Shown: one piece after another, positions 10,816 to 22,485 of the stretch
Layout of the letters: every line of letters starts with the position of its first letter
How positions within the stretch are numbered: position 1 is the first letter of the stretch
Assembly (NCBI RefSeq): GCF_021869535.1
Contig: NW_026262593.1
Span: 58,550,318 to 58,614,317 of the forward strand
Source: Mytilus californianus
Taxonomy: Eukaryota > Mollusca > Bivalvia > Mytilida > Mytilidae
DNA: 64,000 bases
Direction: 5' to 3'
Notes under the pieces: generated by a model
What the model was told of the DNA's origin: nothing
Seen by the model: only the letters and a program-made list of their open reading frames with translations
Databases searched by the model: none
Program-made: the position numbers and the translations under genes

Positions 10816-11484
10816 TGTATTATTTATTATTTTTACTGATGCTTTTAATAAAAACGAAAAATATAATGCCACTTTTAATACTTTATTACAAACAAACATG
10901 GTAAATACATAAACTTTCGTGAAACTGTTTAATTTATAGTAACATTTGCTAATATTTTGTGTTTGGTATTTTCAATTTGATAGGCAAACAAGGTTGACTG
11001 TAAACATGAATAGAGTTAAGGGATACACATTTTTGTAAATTTAACATGTTTTTGTTAATTTTGTATCCAAAGACATCATAAGCATTAATGAATTATTTTT
11101 TTTTCTGATAGACAATACTTTTAAAAATATTTCCAATATAATTTTGGTTTTGGAAAATATTGTCCTTATAATTTCTCAAAATTTACCAAAATTTAATCTT
11201 TTAAAAATAACTATATATAGGTATTAATGATTTGGTCAAACATTTTAAAGTATACTTTCATAAGTGTTGTTAAAATGTTAAAGTAGCTCATATGAACTTA
11301 TGATACTGTGAATTTAAGTAAAAATTGAAGGGTTATTTAAAAAGAAAGGCTCTGCTGTGAAAATTCATAGGAAATTGACCCTATCCCTTTTCTTTTTGAT
11401 TCAGACAATTTTGTTTATATTTGTTTATTTCGTTACAAACGAACACAATTTTTTTCTTTTATTGTGTCTTTTTTAGTAATCATC

Positions 11485-11672
11485 TAGTACAATTCAGGAT
11501 CGTCCTAGTACAAATCTGGATATCACAATTTCTACCAGTTGATATTACAGTTCTGATTTGTACTGAATTTTCATTAGTATTAATCATAATTCCAATTTCT
11601 ACTGGTAAATATCGGAATTCTGATATGTACTAGGAGGATTCTGGGCCCTACTGAATTCCAATATGTACTGTA
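11485..11672. repeat. GTACAAATT/GAATTC palindromic repeat cluster
   Basis: Same unit family as 10435-10815 ('tagtacaaatctgg', 'tctactggtaaatat', 'gtactaggaggattctgg'). The mirror is at 39285-39470. Confidence 0.6.
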
Positions 11673-11995
11673 ACATAAGCATAAGAGATCAATCTCGGGA
11701 CTGAGCCAAGAATATTTTCCCTTATTAAATCCGTTAGAGTACTATTATATCTCCAGTTAAACAAAATATTTCCTCTTTTCTTTTTTCGCGCTTCGGACCA
11801 TCCATCCAAGGAGCTCACAGGTCCACCTCTGGACAACACTAGAGTCTTTCACTCGGAAACCCTCTGGCTAGTCCCTTGTATGTCATCCAGACATGACACG
11901 GTCATCCCTAGTGGCCTGCTGGTCATAGTGTTTTAGTTTTATATTTAGCCATGGAGTATGGGTCTAAATGATTGAATCAGGGAAGATCATTTTTG

Positions 11996-12057
11996 GCTGA
12001 GTCGGTTAGAGCGCTGCCTTTAGATCCCGACATTGAGGGTTCGAATCCCACTGGTAC
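11996..12057 (+). repeat. tRNA-like (SINE head) with A and B boxes
   Basis: 'tggctgagtcgg' fits a Pol III A box (TRGYNNARNNG). 'ggttcgaatcc' 45 bases on is a near-perfect B box, followed by a short 3' arm. The anticodon arm and acceptor stem do not pair as a clean tRNA, so this is more likely a tRNA-derived SINE head or tRNA pseudogene than a working tRNA. The mirror copy at about 38900-38962 keeps both boxes with two changes. Confidence 0.6.
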
Positions 12058-12419
12058 TACTACTGTTGCATACGAGTGCCTGGCAGTTAATTTCGTTGGG
12101 GCATGCTGTTGAACGTGATAGAAATACCACAAAACCATAAGAAAGAAGCTAACATGCCCCAAATCGTACATCAATGAAAAGTAGTAAAATGACCTTAGAT
12201 AGAGGCTCTAAATAGCCTGTGCCGTTCTTATGTATCTTTGGACATTTTCAATGATGGCCAACATTAAAGACTAGAATACAATTCATGACTAAGTTCTCTT
12301 TCTTGTTGTATTACTGATCTTTTTTTTTTCCCCTTTTTTCAGTTTCTCTCTATCTACTATAATTTGCGCCAAAAATACATCTATATCTTTTTAATTTGTG
12401 CACAATATACAAAAAATTG

Positions 12420-12735
12420 GTAAACATTATCATTAAAGGTATATCACGCATTTAAGGAGTCGACTAACAATTTTGACAATGTTGATATATTTGCTGATCT
12501 TGTCTTGCTGATCACTGATCAGGTTTGCTGTTTTCAATATTTCATTTATTTACCATAGTTATGGCCAAACATGCAAAAAATTAGTTAAAAAAAATTAATT
12601 ATCTTAGGGCAATAACTCCTATGAGGAGTTGATTAACAATTCAGGCCATCTTGACAAATTTGTAGGTTTTGTCCCGTTGATCATTTTTGCTGTTTACAGT
12701 TTTTCTTTAACTTCTATGGAATATCTGTTTGACTG
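12420..12735 (+). repeat. Dispersed 'gggcaataact' repeat
   Basis: 'cttagggcaataactcctat' and 'gttgattaacaatt', with internal repetition of 'atcttgtcttgctgatca' and 'tttgctgttt'. Related to 183-444; mirror at about 38225-38530. A common molluscan repeat of unknown class (from memory). Confidence 0.55.
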
Positions 12736-12736
12736 A

Positions 12737-12912
12737 TGACGAAGGAAAAGTTTCAATTGTCGTAACTACAATCCTGTCTGCTTTTCTCCGAATTTGATCT
12801 AACGAACTAGATTTATCGCCGGGTTGATGAAGGAAATGTTCCAATTGTCGTAACTAGAATCCTGTCTGCTTTTCACCGAATTTGATCTAACGAACTAGAC
12901 TTATCGCCGGGT
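12737..12912. repeat. 88-bp tandem duplication
   Basis: 'caattgtcgtaact' recurs at 12754 and 12842, and both units end in 'cttatcgccgggttt' or a close variant. Two copies also stand in the mirror segment (38035-38222), so the duplication predates the palindrome. Confidence 0.8.
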
Positions 12913-13199
12913 TTGCACTTACATGATCAACACGGTCTTTAGTTTTCTATGTTGTGTTTCGTGTACCGTTGTTTGTCTTTTGGTCTTTTTCTACTTTTCT
13001 TTGGTATCATTTGCCTCTCTTTTGACCCTATGTGAGCTTATAACAACTTCCAATTTCTTTTTTTCCGTTATCTAACTCATCCAAAGTTATCAAAATATAG
13101 GTAAACTTTCACTCAGGTTTGAATGTAATGTTGAAATAAGAAAAGGCACTAGCAAGACGACAGGGATACGTTTGTAGTTTGTATATGAGTCGGAGTTTC

Positions 13200-13535
13200 T
13201 TTAGACACATGTAAAAAACAAGAAGATCAAAGAAGCTAGGTCATTTAAAAGAGAGGCGAACGATACCAAAGGGACATTCAAGCTCTTAAGTCGAAAATGA
13301 ACTAACAACGCCATGGCTAAAAAGAAAAAGACAAAGAGACAATCAACAGTACACTAAACACAACATAGAAAACCAAAGACTGAGCAAGACGAACCCCACC
13401 AAAAACTTGGGGTGATCTCAAGTACTCCGTAAGGGCAAGCAGATCATGCTCCACATGTGGCACCCGTCGTTTTGCACATGTTAGTACAAACCCGGTGATA
13501 AGTCTAATGTGGTAGGTCACATTCGGGGAAATGGG
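13200..13535 (-). mobile_element. Retroelement 3' tail (PLE-A/B type)
   Basis: Read on the - strand: 'acttatcaccgggtttgtac', 'cttacggagtacttgagatc', 'tggtggggttcgtcttgctc', 'ttttctatgttgtg', 'tagccatggcgttgttagtt', 'tgaatgtccctttggtatcg'. This is an extremely common mussel repeat (from memory). The same end follows the PLE-B C-terminus at 26090-26190, which ties the family to a Penelope-like element. The mirror is 37425-37740. Confidence 0.7.
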
Positions 13536-13544
13536 GACGCGATT

Positions 13545-13710
13545 TTGTCATTTAAGACTAAAATGCGATTTTATTTTTTGCGATATTGAGAAAAATACTG
13601 TTCAATTCATATAAAAAATTCAAAATGCGAGTTTAAATTATTGCGATTATTACCCTGTCGCATTTTTCGCAATAATAAAAACATCGCAATAATTTCTGAA
13701 TTTACAGTAT
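13545..13710. repeat. 'cgcaataatt' short dispersed repeat
   Basis: Contains 'aatgcgattttat', 'gcgatattgaga' and complementary 'cgcaataataaaaacatcgc' words, so part of it can fold on itself. Non-coding. Mirror at about 37255-37405. Confidence 0.5.
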
Positions 13711-14554
13711 ACTTCACAAATTATACAAGGTGGTCTTGAGTTATAAATTCTAGGTGCTAAAGTTGTGCATCTCTTTATTTACTTTACAGTTTTCCCATAA
13801 TTTGTCTTCTTGTTTTATGTATTTTTGGTCGTATACTTTTGACGTGACTCGGTATTTATGCATTCCGCTTGATGAGTTTTTGACTTTGGGCGTTCCAGAT
13901 GCAGATGCATGTTTACTATATACGGTATGTACTGTCAACTGCTTTAACTTTTTAATCGGCGCTTTTTATCAAATTTACTATCAGCTACAACAACTTTATA
14001 GTTGATGTCTTTGTTAGATTTATTTGTATGTTTGTTTGAATGTTTCATTCAGTTGTGTTTTTGTCTGTTAAGTATGATTTCAAAGTTTGTGCTGCTGGGT
14101 TCCACTTATTGTCACATTAACCTATTATGTCTGTTTGGATTATCCACCCTAGTTTGTCAATATAACGGAACTATAAACTACTGCCATACAAGTGGGAGGT
14201 TTAACTAGCTATAAAACTAGGTTGAAGCCACCATTTTCTTCGGAAAGTGCCTGTACCAAGTCAGGAATATGACAGTTGTGTTCTCACTCGTTCCGTTGGT
14301 TGATAGCGTTTGATTTTATCAGTTTTAATGAACTTCCTGTATTTGAATTTACACTTAGAGTTCGGTATTTTGTTATACTTTTTTATTTATGGAATTTACC
14401 TTCTTCACAGTTGCAAGGGTTTCTGCGTATGATGAATGCACACTATGCCCAAAACAATTAGAATAATGAAGACAAGTCAGAGCTATATTTTTTTTGCGTA
14501 CAGTACCTGTTCCTAGAATTCCGAATGTTAAATAAAAGATGTAGATATATTTAC

Positions 14555-14619
14555 CATCTTTACATTCTTTATCTTGTATATAATTGTCACAACAAACTTT
14601 TTGTTCTTTGGTAACTTCT
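14555..14619 (-). pseudogene. Exon e3' of truncated inverted gene copy
   Basis: Mirror of e3: acceptor 'ttttcaattcag', donor 'gtaaat', 65 nt, phase 2 in and 1 out. It encodes REVTKEQKVCCDNY then IQDKECKD with no change visible at protein level. Confidence 0.8.
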
Positions 14620-15499
14620 CTGAATTGAAAATATAATTGAATTAAAATATAAATGAAAGACACTATCTTTAGGCAAAATAAAGTTAAAAGAACGCCTTTT
14701 TTGTTGAGATACTAGATACGTTATATGCAAATCTAAATGTCCAGTGGTGTTGCATAAAAAAATAGTTAAAAATCTTAAAAATTGTCAAATATTGCAATAA
14801 TGAAATTCAAATAATTTTGGAATAAATAATTGTTAAATACTGACAGATTTTAAATCAGGTACAGAAAAAAATTTGCCATTTGTAAAAGATCTGCTTACAC
14901 ACCAATTATCGGCTTCTTTAACAACAGACTATTTTCAGTACTCATAGAATTTAATTTCGCAAATTACGTTAAATAATGCTTTAAATTTAGAATTTATCAA
15001 GGGTCAATCAAAACCATAAGTTGGAGAAAGCCCGGCAACACCTCGAGGAAAAGCAAAATGACTAAAATACAACCAGCACAAATGATAAAAGAACAGATTG
15101 AGCATGCACCAAGTCTTCCACCATGATCCGAGGGTGAATTCAGACAAATTGAAAGGCTAATCATTTTTTTAAACTAATAGGCCACGACTGTCTTGTCATG
15201 TTAAGTAAAATAAGATTGTCGTAGTCAAATGTCCCCCGTCTCTTTGAACCTTGGAATACAGTTACAAGGTTTGAGCATGCTTTAATGGAAAAAAGTAAAA
15301 GTCCTATTACTCCTGCAAAAATCGTCAAATAAAATGATAGTAAAGTGTGATTAACTAATGATAAACAATTTTTCTAAGAATGAACGCTTTCTGTCTAGCG
15401 GCCTCTGAAAAGTTGCTTTCAAAATGTGTCCTTGTATTACAAAACAAAAAAAGGGACAAAGTCCCATAACTTTCGTAAAAATAGTGAAATCAAAATGAC

Positions 15500-15990
15500 G
15501 GTATATGAAAAGTAAGGTGATGTGGTATGTTCCACAAGAAACCAAATTAATTGGATGTCAGCAACTTTTGGTCACAGTACTGCCTTCAAAAACAAGGAAA
15601 GCCCGTACCGTACAGTAGGCTATAAAAGGCCCGATATGACAAGATACAAACTATTCAAACGATCAAACAAATACGAAAAACAACCAACGACAACCACTGA
15701 GTTTTTGGTGGGGTTCGTATTGCTCAGTCTTTGGTTTTTTATGTTGTTTTGTGTACTGATGTTTGTCTGTTTGGCTTTTTCTTTTTTAACCATGGCGGTG
15801 TCAGTATATTTTCGACTTGTGAGTTTGAATGTCCCTTTGGTATCATTCGACTCATTAACAAATTGTTGGATTAGATTAAACTACCTAAATTTTTATTATT
15901 TTTACCTATTATGTCTGTTTGTTTTGCTCACACATTGTTGTCAATATAAAGGAATTCTTTGCGACTGCCATACAAGTGAGAGGTTTAGCT
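15500..15990 (+). mobile_element. Two retroelement tails fused; 156-codon ORF is an artefact
   Basis: 15500-15705 is a PLE-C-type tail on the - strand ('gatgtggtatg...aggctataaaaggccc...caaccaacgacaaccactga'). 15706-15880 is a PLE-A/B-type tail on the + strand ('tggtggggttcgtattgctc', 'accatggcggtgtcag', 'tgaatgtccctttgg'). The long open frame across the join has no protein logic. The mirror is 33425-33900, where the frame is broken differently. Confidence 0.7.
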
Positions 15991-16002
15991 AGCTATAAAA
16001 AA

Positions 16003-16235
16003 AGTAAAATCACAAAAATACTGAACTCCGAGGAAAATTCAAAACGGAAAGTCCCCAATCAAATGGCAAAATCAAAAAAAACAAAAAAACACATCAAACG
16101 AATGGAAAACAACTGTCATATTCCTGACTTGGTACATGCATTTTCTTCTGTAGAAAATGGTGGATTGAACCTGGTTTTATAGCTAGCTAAACCTCTCACT
16201 TGTATGACAGTCGCATCAAATTCCATTATATTGAC
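16003..16235 (+). repeat. Composite short repeat ('actccgaggaaaattc' family)
   Basis: 'aagtaaaatcacaaaaatac', 'actccgaggaaaattcaaaa', 'catattcctgacttggtaca', then 'aaaatggtggattgaacctgg', 'tatagctagctaaacctc' and 'gtatgacagtcgc'. Copies or parts occur at 25788-25931, 27572-27715, 30655-30825, 52480-52620, 56130-56275 and 60675-60965. Confidence 0.65.
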
Positions 16236-16436
16236 AACGATGCGTGAACAAAACAAACAGACACAATAGGTAATCGAAGAGCTGAAAGCTCTGCATGAGG
16301 AAAAAAGACGCCACTGTCTCTAATATTGTGATATTTTTTATGCAAGTTTGATTTTCACATACCGTAATAAGTTTAACATTGCAACATGTCTGGTAAGCAT
16401 ATAATTGATATTCGTATATGTGTCTGTTTTTTTTCA

Positions 16437-16680
16437 GTACAAATGAATAGGTCAAGACTACCTGAATGATCTACAGTATCCAATTACTACTGGCTGTTTT
16501 TTTGTATAAATAAATAGGTCAAGACTACCGGAATGATCTACAATATCCAATGACTACTGGCTGTTCTTTTGTACTAATAAAAAGGTCAAGACTATTTGAA
16601 TGATCTACAATATCCAATGACTACTGGCTGTTCTTTTGTACATATAAATAAAGACTACCTGAATGATCTAAAGTATTTTA
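16437..16680. repeat. Tandem repeat, unit about 67 bp, ~4 copies
   Basis: 'ggtcaagactacc' followed by 'gaatgatctacaatatccaa' and 'tactggctgttctttt' recurs near 16450, 16517, 16584 and 16647. It lies in the left-arm-only segment, so there is no mirror copy. Confidence 0.8.
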
Positions 16681-17588
16681 AGTAATGTAATTTTTTTCTT
16701 GCAATTACATTTTTCTAAATCAAGAATATAGACTACTAGTATCCTTTTCAAACCAAATGATTATGAAGAGCCTGTTGTAAGCAAGCTATTATACCCCACA
16801 TACTCATTAAATAAGTTACTAGTGACCTAGTTATTTCTTTAACTTGAAGCAAATTATATTTCTGTATATTTAGACAATAGTATAATATTGTTTTACTAGT
16901 TTTATTTCACCTTGAAGATTAAACAAATAGGGATACTTCTTCGAATTTTTATTTCATGTCAGTCAGGTCGCTTTATATGAAACTTCTTCTCTGTCATATT
17001 GTTATTTTATAACAACTCTGCCCTTGACCATGTTGACCCATGTAATTGATATTCGTTCTTTAACCATATATCATAGTCAGTTAGTTTTTGATTTTGCACT
17101 CCCACACCACCTTTCATGTCTTTCAGGTCAAATGTCTGTCTCCATTTAAGTTAATGACATTGAACAATCATGCCTTTGGTATTAAACACAATTTCAATAG
17201 TGATAATGCTGTTCTCGTGGGTCACCATATATTCAACTTGGGTAGCATTCCAGTTATTGAAATTTGTGTCAGATTAGAACAATGATCTAGATCTTTAGGA
17301 ATGAATCTTATAATTTAGTATGGAGCCATAGTATGGGACCCCTACACGGTAACAAAAAAAAAACAAGCTTGAAAGGATACAATGTCAAGCGGCAAAATGT
17401 ATCACCAGAGATTACAAGTCAAAAGAGGATGGACGGGATACTTCTCTAAGATGCTTGCTGAACTGGAACTACAGCAAGATCTCCAGACAAGACGAACAAA
17501 GCGTTGAAGCCAGAAGTTAATATTTATGTAAAAAGTAGTTTAGGGGCTGATTCCCGCTATTGAACCATACTGTCATTCTATAATATCA

Positions 17589-17716
17589 TTGCGTAAGTAT
17601 TTCTGTATTGGCCTTTTTATTGGTCCATGTCTTGGGTGTATTGGTCTGAGGCGAAGCGGAAGGCCAATACTGCTGGCCGAGGACCAATTATAAGGCCAAT
17701 ACAGAAATACACGTAA
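17589..17716. mobile_element. Foldback hairpin, ~36-bp arms
   Basis: 'tatttctgtattggcctttt' (from 17598) pairs with 'aaggccaatacagaaata' (to 17710), extending to 'ggtcc'/'ggacc' and 'cgta'/'acg'. Non-coding, MITE-like. Its right half is duplicated again at 17869-17905 by the 194-bp tandem duplication. Confidence 0.65.
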
Positions 17717-18052
17717 TAGTATCTTTATTAATTAACTACAGTGTTACAATATTTTTTTTATTTCATTTCACAAGAGATAAACATTTTTACCTTGAAGTGG
17801 AACTATCCAAATCTCAGTTTCCTTTTATAAGATGCAATATCTAATGATTTCGGTGCCTTTTGACTACTGGCCGAGAACCAATAATAAGGCCAATACAGAA
17901 ATACACGTAATAGTATCTTTATTAATTAACTACAGTGTTACAATATTTTTTAAATTTCATTTCACAAGAGATTAACATTTTTACCTTGAAGTGGAACTAT
18001 CCAAATCTCAGTTTCTTTTTATAAGATGCAATATCTAATGAGTCGGTGCCGT
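17675..18052. repeat. 194-bp tandem duplication
   Basis: 'ggccgag.accaat.ataaggcc' at 17675 and 17869 starts two closely similar units containing 'cacgtaatagtatctttatt', 'tttaccttgaagtggaacta' and 'gatgcaatatctaatga'. Present only in the left arm. Confidence 0.85.
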
Positions 18053-18267
18053 TTGAAGTATCTTCAGCCTTTTCTCATCTGATGAATTTTTCTACCCTTT
18101 CCAGTCACTATAAAGTGTTACAACTTTAATTTAGACACAACCCATAAATAGTAAATGGAAAGGTACTGCCATTGCATGTGTAATGCAAATATATTTAAAA
18201 AAAAAACATAATGTAAGAGTTGAAATTGATACAACTATCCATAAGCCAATTGACCAAAGAACGAAGA

Positions 18268-18656
18268 TTTGCACAATTACAGAATGCATATGCCTGGTTC
18301 GGGTTTAGAAATAAACGACCGTTTAAATACAAAACATGAGAAGCGACAGTAAACAGTAAAAATCGATTTGTATCATCGACATGATGAAATTATGAGGTCG
18401 TCAAGAAATGAACTTTGTGATAATTTACTCGTTCCCCAAACCTTAAATAATCCCATCGTCTACTTTCAAAATGATTTTTAAATGAATGGGACCGTCTTTA
18501 ACCTAAAATGTATGCCATACTGAACGTTTCAGCATGTTTATGGTGAGTAAACCTGCGTCTTACAAACAACTGTTTACTTTCAGTTTTAGTTTATCGTGAC
18601 TTACGATCTAAAAACTAGAGACGTTCCGAAATCCTGTTTTGTAAACAAAGATTCAT
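18268..18656. other. Conserved non-coding segment between arm-specific gaps
   Basis: Mirrored at 33016-33400 with few differences, but in the right arm both edges are deletion joints. No gene or repeat recognised. Confidence 0.6.
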
Positions 18657-19448
18657 ACGCACCGCGTGGGTATAACCGTATTACTAATTTCCGATTTTTA
18701 AAATCTTCGTAAATCTAGATAAAGACCAGTTTCTATCCAATGGATATCAAAATGATTCCAATTTTCACTTTTTTAATGATCGTAAAGTTGAAATGGCATG
18801 AAAGGCTGACATTATTTAGGACTATTTTGTCTAGCGATTGCTGATCATTGGAGGGTCAAAAGTCCAACACCATAACAAAACGGATCTATTTATCATGTAT
18901 ACATACCGATTGTTTACGATTGTAAGACATGTGCATAAAAGTGAAAGCTCGAATAAATATGAAAAATATAACAAAGGGATAGCTCCAAATACCATTTAAT
19001 AACAAAAAACATATGGACAGGTCAAGATAAAAGATAAAATAAAGTATGTAAACTGGTTCCCGTCCGACTACAACACTTTGTTCGAGTGTAGCGTAATACA
19101 AGCAGATTCCAGTTAGTATGTAAAATAGTAAATATGAAACCGAGTGCGGTAGGCGGAGGCAATAATCGACTTCCGTAAGTTCTGGTCAATGGTATCGGAA
19201 ACATGCCGCTGATAGCGTCATTTTCCAAAAATGTCAAAAATGGGGGTACAGCAGTCAACATTGTGTTATCATCTTAATCACTATAAAAACAAACAAATGT
19301 AACGAAGAAGCACAAAAAGGCATACATCAAATTTAAAATCCTCATTTTGCTTATATTATACGATTTTATTTATCTATGTAAAATCCACCCATAAAAGATG
19401 GGAGGTTTTAAGTACTGGCGTAAAATCGCGCGTTTGAAATTCGCACAG
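18657..19448. other. Left-arm-only sequence beyond PLE-A 3' end
   Basis: Lost from the right arm in the 2.4-kb deletion. 19195-19445 contains 'aatgtcaaaaatgggggtac' and 'agcagtcaacattgtgtta', words that also follow the composite short repeat at 60940-60965, so it probably belongs to the PLE-A 3' region. The rest shows nothing recognisable. Confidence 0.45.
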
Positions 19449-19785
19449 GTAGACATAAAATAATTTTGTCGTTCAAAGTATGAGGGGATACATAAATACA
19501 GAGTCACGTAAAATGGATATTACAAAAAACAGACTTAACAGTAAAAGTAATATTAATAAATAAAATAAAATAATTGTGTGGTACAAAGTATGACGATATA
19601 CATAAGTACAGAGTCACGTCAAATGTATATCACAAAAAACAGACTCAACAGTAAAAGTAATATTAATAAATAAAATAATTTTGTCGTTCAAAGTATGACG
19701 GGATACATAAGCACAGAGTCACGTCAAATGGATATCTAAAAAAGAACAGACTTAACCGTAAAAGTAATATTAATAAAGATAAATG
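19449..19785. repeat. Tandem repeat, unit about 105-110 bp, 3 copies
   Basis: 'gagtcacgt' recurs at 19501, 19611 and 19716, each within 'caaagtatgacgggatacat' and 'aaaagtaatattaataaa' words. It lies immediately downstream of the PLE-A coding region (- strand), where retroelement tails can carry tandem repeats. Confidence 0.8.
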
Positions 19786-19829
19786 AAAGAATACTATAAC
19801 ACGTTATTAAGATGATAAACAACGTCAGT

Positions 19830-20260
19830 ACGCAAAATATATACATCAAGACCATCGTGTATTATATGTGAAGTTGATACGGAATATTTATCAACAAATT
19901 CTTGGTACCTTCCGATGAACTTTTTTAGAAAAAGGACGAGACGTTCTTTGACATACCCCTGGTTCATCAACTTTCTGCTCAGACACTGGTGACGTTTTAC
20001 AAAGTCTGAGTAGGAGCTACAAGCTCTTGAATACCGAAAAAGTTGGGAAATGTATATCCCATATGCAGGTGAAGTTGGTATATTGCTACTAAGGAGGGGA
20101 AATTGATAATTTCAAAATTAAAATCGTCTCGTTTGTCATAGATTCTGGTACTGAGATGACTGTGTATGTCAAATTCGAGGTATAAGTCTAAAAATGAGGC
20201 GGAGGAAGCCGTGTCTGTTGTTTCTTTAATTTCTAGTTCTAGTGGATATATTAATGGAAC
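19830..20260 (-). pseudogene. PLE-A C-terminal RT/thumb region after in-frame stop
   Basis: Continues the 20261-21442 frame past a TAG where the family has a tryptophan-like position ('NNPNFSD' stop 'VPLIYP'). It contains ELEIKETTDTASSASFLDL, a one-base frameshift near 20080, then 'SSNIPTSPAYGIYISQL' and 'FRYSRACSSYSDFVKRHQ'. The YGIYISQ motif corresponds to that of PLE-B and PLE-C. Confidence 0.65.
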
Positions 20261-21442
20261 CTAATCAGAAAAGTTCGGATTGTTAATGGAAAGAACATCA
20301 TCAATATATCTGAAAGTGAAATTAAATAACCTGGCTTCTTTGATCTTCTTGTTTTTGACAAGTGTCTGAAGGAACTCCGATTCATATGAAAATAAAAAGA
20401 GGTCGGCAAGGGCAGGCGCACAAATCGTTCCCATAGGAATGCCGACAATTTGTTGAAAAAGTCTACCTCCAAATTCAACAAATATGTTGTCAATAAGAAA
20501 CTCCAGCATACTGATCACTTGTTCCTCTGTGTAGCATGTTTTACCCTTTTGTTCACTATTAACAAAATATGCCTTATGGTATCCCAAAGTAATAAATTTA
20601 TAGCGTATGCTACCATTTTTATGATGAAAAGCATTGTGGATTATTTCTTTTAGACGGTTTTTCAATTTCACATGGGGAATGGTGATATACAAGGTTGAAA
20701 AATCAAAAGTTTTGATAGAACTAACTTCAGAAAAAGACCGAGATTTAAAATTAAAAAGTTCTTTAGAGTTTTTAAGAATCCACATATGGTTAATACCACT
20801 ACGCGAGTAAACATTTTCACAGTATTTCTGAAGACCCTCTTTCACTGCGGACAGAATTTTAGTCAATCTAATGGACAATTCTTTAGTGGAACATGCAGAT
20901 GAGTCGGCAATGTACCGTTTTTTGTACGGAATTTTGTGAGGTTTAGGTATCCAATAAAAACAAGGTAAGTCCTCCGATTTGTTGTTCAATGCAATGTTCA
21001 TTGAAGCCATGAAGGACTTATGATTCGCCAAAATCTCATCCTTGTCAAATGATATGTTTTTGTATGTGGGATTACCTGAGTGCTCATTTATTCCTAATTC
21101 TTTTACAAGACACTCGTAGTAATACGATTTACATATAAAGACAATATTATTTGAAGCTTTGTCCGCAGGAACAACAACATACTTATCTTGAAAAGATGAT
21201 AGACATTTCACAGCCTCTTTGTCTCTAAAAACGGACTTTGGTCGATTATTTACACAGTTTTTCAACTTATGAATGCGACGTTTTATCAGAGACCTGATTG
21301 TTTTGACCCATTCTGACAAAGTGTCTAGTTGAACTTCTTCTCGTTTAGCCCATGCTTTGGCGTAGTCCTCAATGGAATCCATAATTATTTTTGAAGTTAT
21401 GGTTCCAATTGATGTGTTGGGGTTCTCTAAACTTAGGACCAT
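20261..21442 (-). pseudogene. PLE-A reverse transcriptase core
   Basis: 393 open codons. Visible motifs: 'VVPADKASNNIVFICKSYY' (fingers), 'LPCFYWIPKPHKIPYKKRYI', 'FDFSTLYITIPH' (motif A aspartate), 'GIPMGTICAPALADLFLFSY' (motif B) and 'FRYIDDVLSINN' (YxDD active site). All catalytic aspartates are present, so the palm is intact. The methionine at 21442 is internal: upstream homology continues in other frames ('ITGDL'-type sequence near 21480-21510). Only the left arm has this core; the right copy breaks at 33015. Confidence 0.8.
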
Positions 21443-21547
21443 GAGAAATCACCTTTCGGAGATTTTCATTGTGAATTATGTTTAGATCCCCAGTAATAAC
21501 ATGGCCAGAGGGGTCGTAATTGTAAGGCGAGTGGGAACAGTCACATG

Positions 21548-21910
21548 TCAGAGGTTTTTTTTTAGGTATTGTTCTAAATCAAGGTCCTGTAATGCTTGTT
21601 TATAGTTAAATATTTTGGGTGCAATGGTTTTGGTGTAACTGTAGGATACAATAGGAACAGATTGATTTTGAAAATAAATAGGAATTTTAGATGTTACCTC
21701 CTTGTGATGTAGAACGTTGCTGATGTTGATTGCATCAATTCCTCTATTGGTAAAGTAAACAGGAAGGAATTTCCTATTTTCCTCATGTAAAGGTTCCGAT
21801 CTTACTGGTTTAAAAAGACGGAAAAGAGCTACATCACAAATTATACTGACAAGTCTGTATATTGGAGAAAATGTATTTATGCATCCTTTGTCAAGTGCAT
21901 AATCTCTCAA
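21548..21910 (-). pseudogene. PLE-A linker region
   Basis: 'DKGCINTFSPIYRLVSIICD', 'LFRLFKPVRSEPL', 'KFLPVYFTNRGIDAINISNV' and 'VPIVSYSYTKTIAPKIFNYK', then a frameshift close to 'LKKNL'. It lies between the GIY-YIG and RT parts and is conserved with the mirror (32097-32552). Function unknown; in this element type it links endonuclease and RT. Confidence 0.65.
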
Positions 21911-21950
21911 ACATTTTAGAAAATTATTAGGCAGTGAAAAAAGAATAGTT

Positions 21951-22480
21951 CTAATGTAATGTAATCATAGCGGATGATGAAGATGAGAAAGAAGGTTTAT
22001 CAAAGCTCCCTGAGGGCGATCTAGATTTGGAAGACTTTTTTACATTAGGCCGATGGTAACGTTTTTGCCCATGACTACGTTGGTTTCGTAAGGTAGTGTT
22101 AAATAAACTCATTACATTAACATCACTGCAGGCTGGACTTGACAAATTTCCTACTCCTTTGACATTATCATTGCAACCATATGGCATTGCAGTACCTAGT
22201 TCCCTTATCCAGAAATTTTCTCCATCTTTTCGGAAAGGAGTACTAAGTACAGGGCTATTTGTGTGGTGATAAATTTTCTCGACGATGCGTACTTTCATAG
22301 ATAAAGACGGATCATGGTCCGGTTGATTAAAGAACCCTGAATTGCGGATCTTTATCACCAGACCGGTGTTGATTCATCCTTTAACGCAAAGTTTGTCGAG
22401 TTTCACCAACATAAAGTAGTCCACACAAAGTACATTTAATTCCGTACACGACATTGTCCGTGGAACAGTCCAGAGGCTCG
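21951..22480 (-). pseudogene. PLE-A GIY-YIG-like endonuclease domain
   Basis: Near 22450 the frame reads 'VVYGIKCTLCGLLYVGETRQ' (GIY = YGI, YIG = YVG, with a CxxC), then TLR, an in-frame TAA (near 22383) and RMNQHRSG. It continues as 'FFNQPDHDPSLSMKVRIVEK', 'ENFWIRELGTAMPYGCNDN' (candidate catalytic glutamate) and a serine-rich tail. GIY-YIG nucleases nick DNA for target-primed insertion. The stop at 22383 is absent from the right arm (AAA there), so it arose after the duplication. Confidence 0.7.
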
Positions 22481-22485
22481 AAAGA

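Larger units (their letters stand above)
9283..14554 (-). other. Intron e3'-e4' of left copy
   Basis: About 5.3 kb filled mainly by repeats annotated separately (9640-9925, 10435-10815, 11485-11672, 11996-12057, 12420-12912, 13200-13710). Positions 10820-11480 are AT-rich with nothing recognisable. Confidence 0.7.

Noticed and set aside
11996..12057. Functional tRNA gene
   Set aside because: A and B boxes are good, but acceptor and anticodon stems do not pair convincingly; SINE head or pseudogene preferred.
15522..15992. 156-codon open frame on the + strand
   Set aside because: It crosses the joint of two retroelement tails in opposite orientation, and the mirror copy is broken into shorter frames.
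20251..20493. 80-codon frame overlapping the PLE-A RT
   Set aside because: An alternative-frame shadow on the same strand as the real RT frame.
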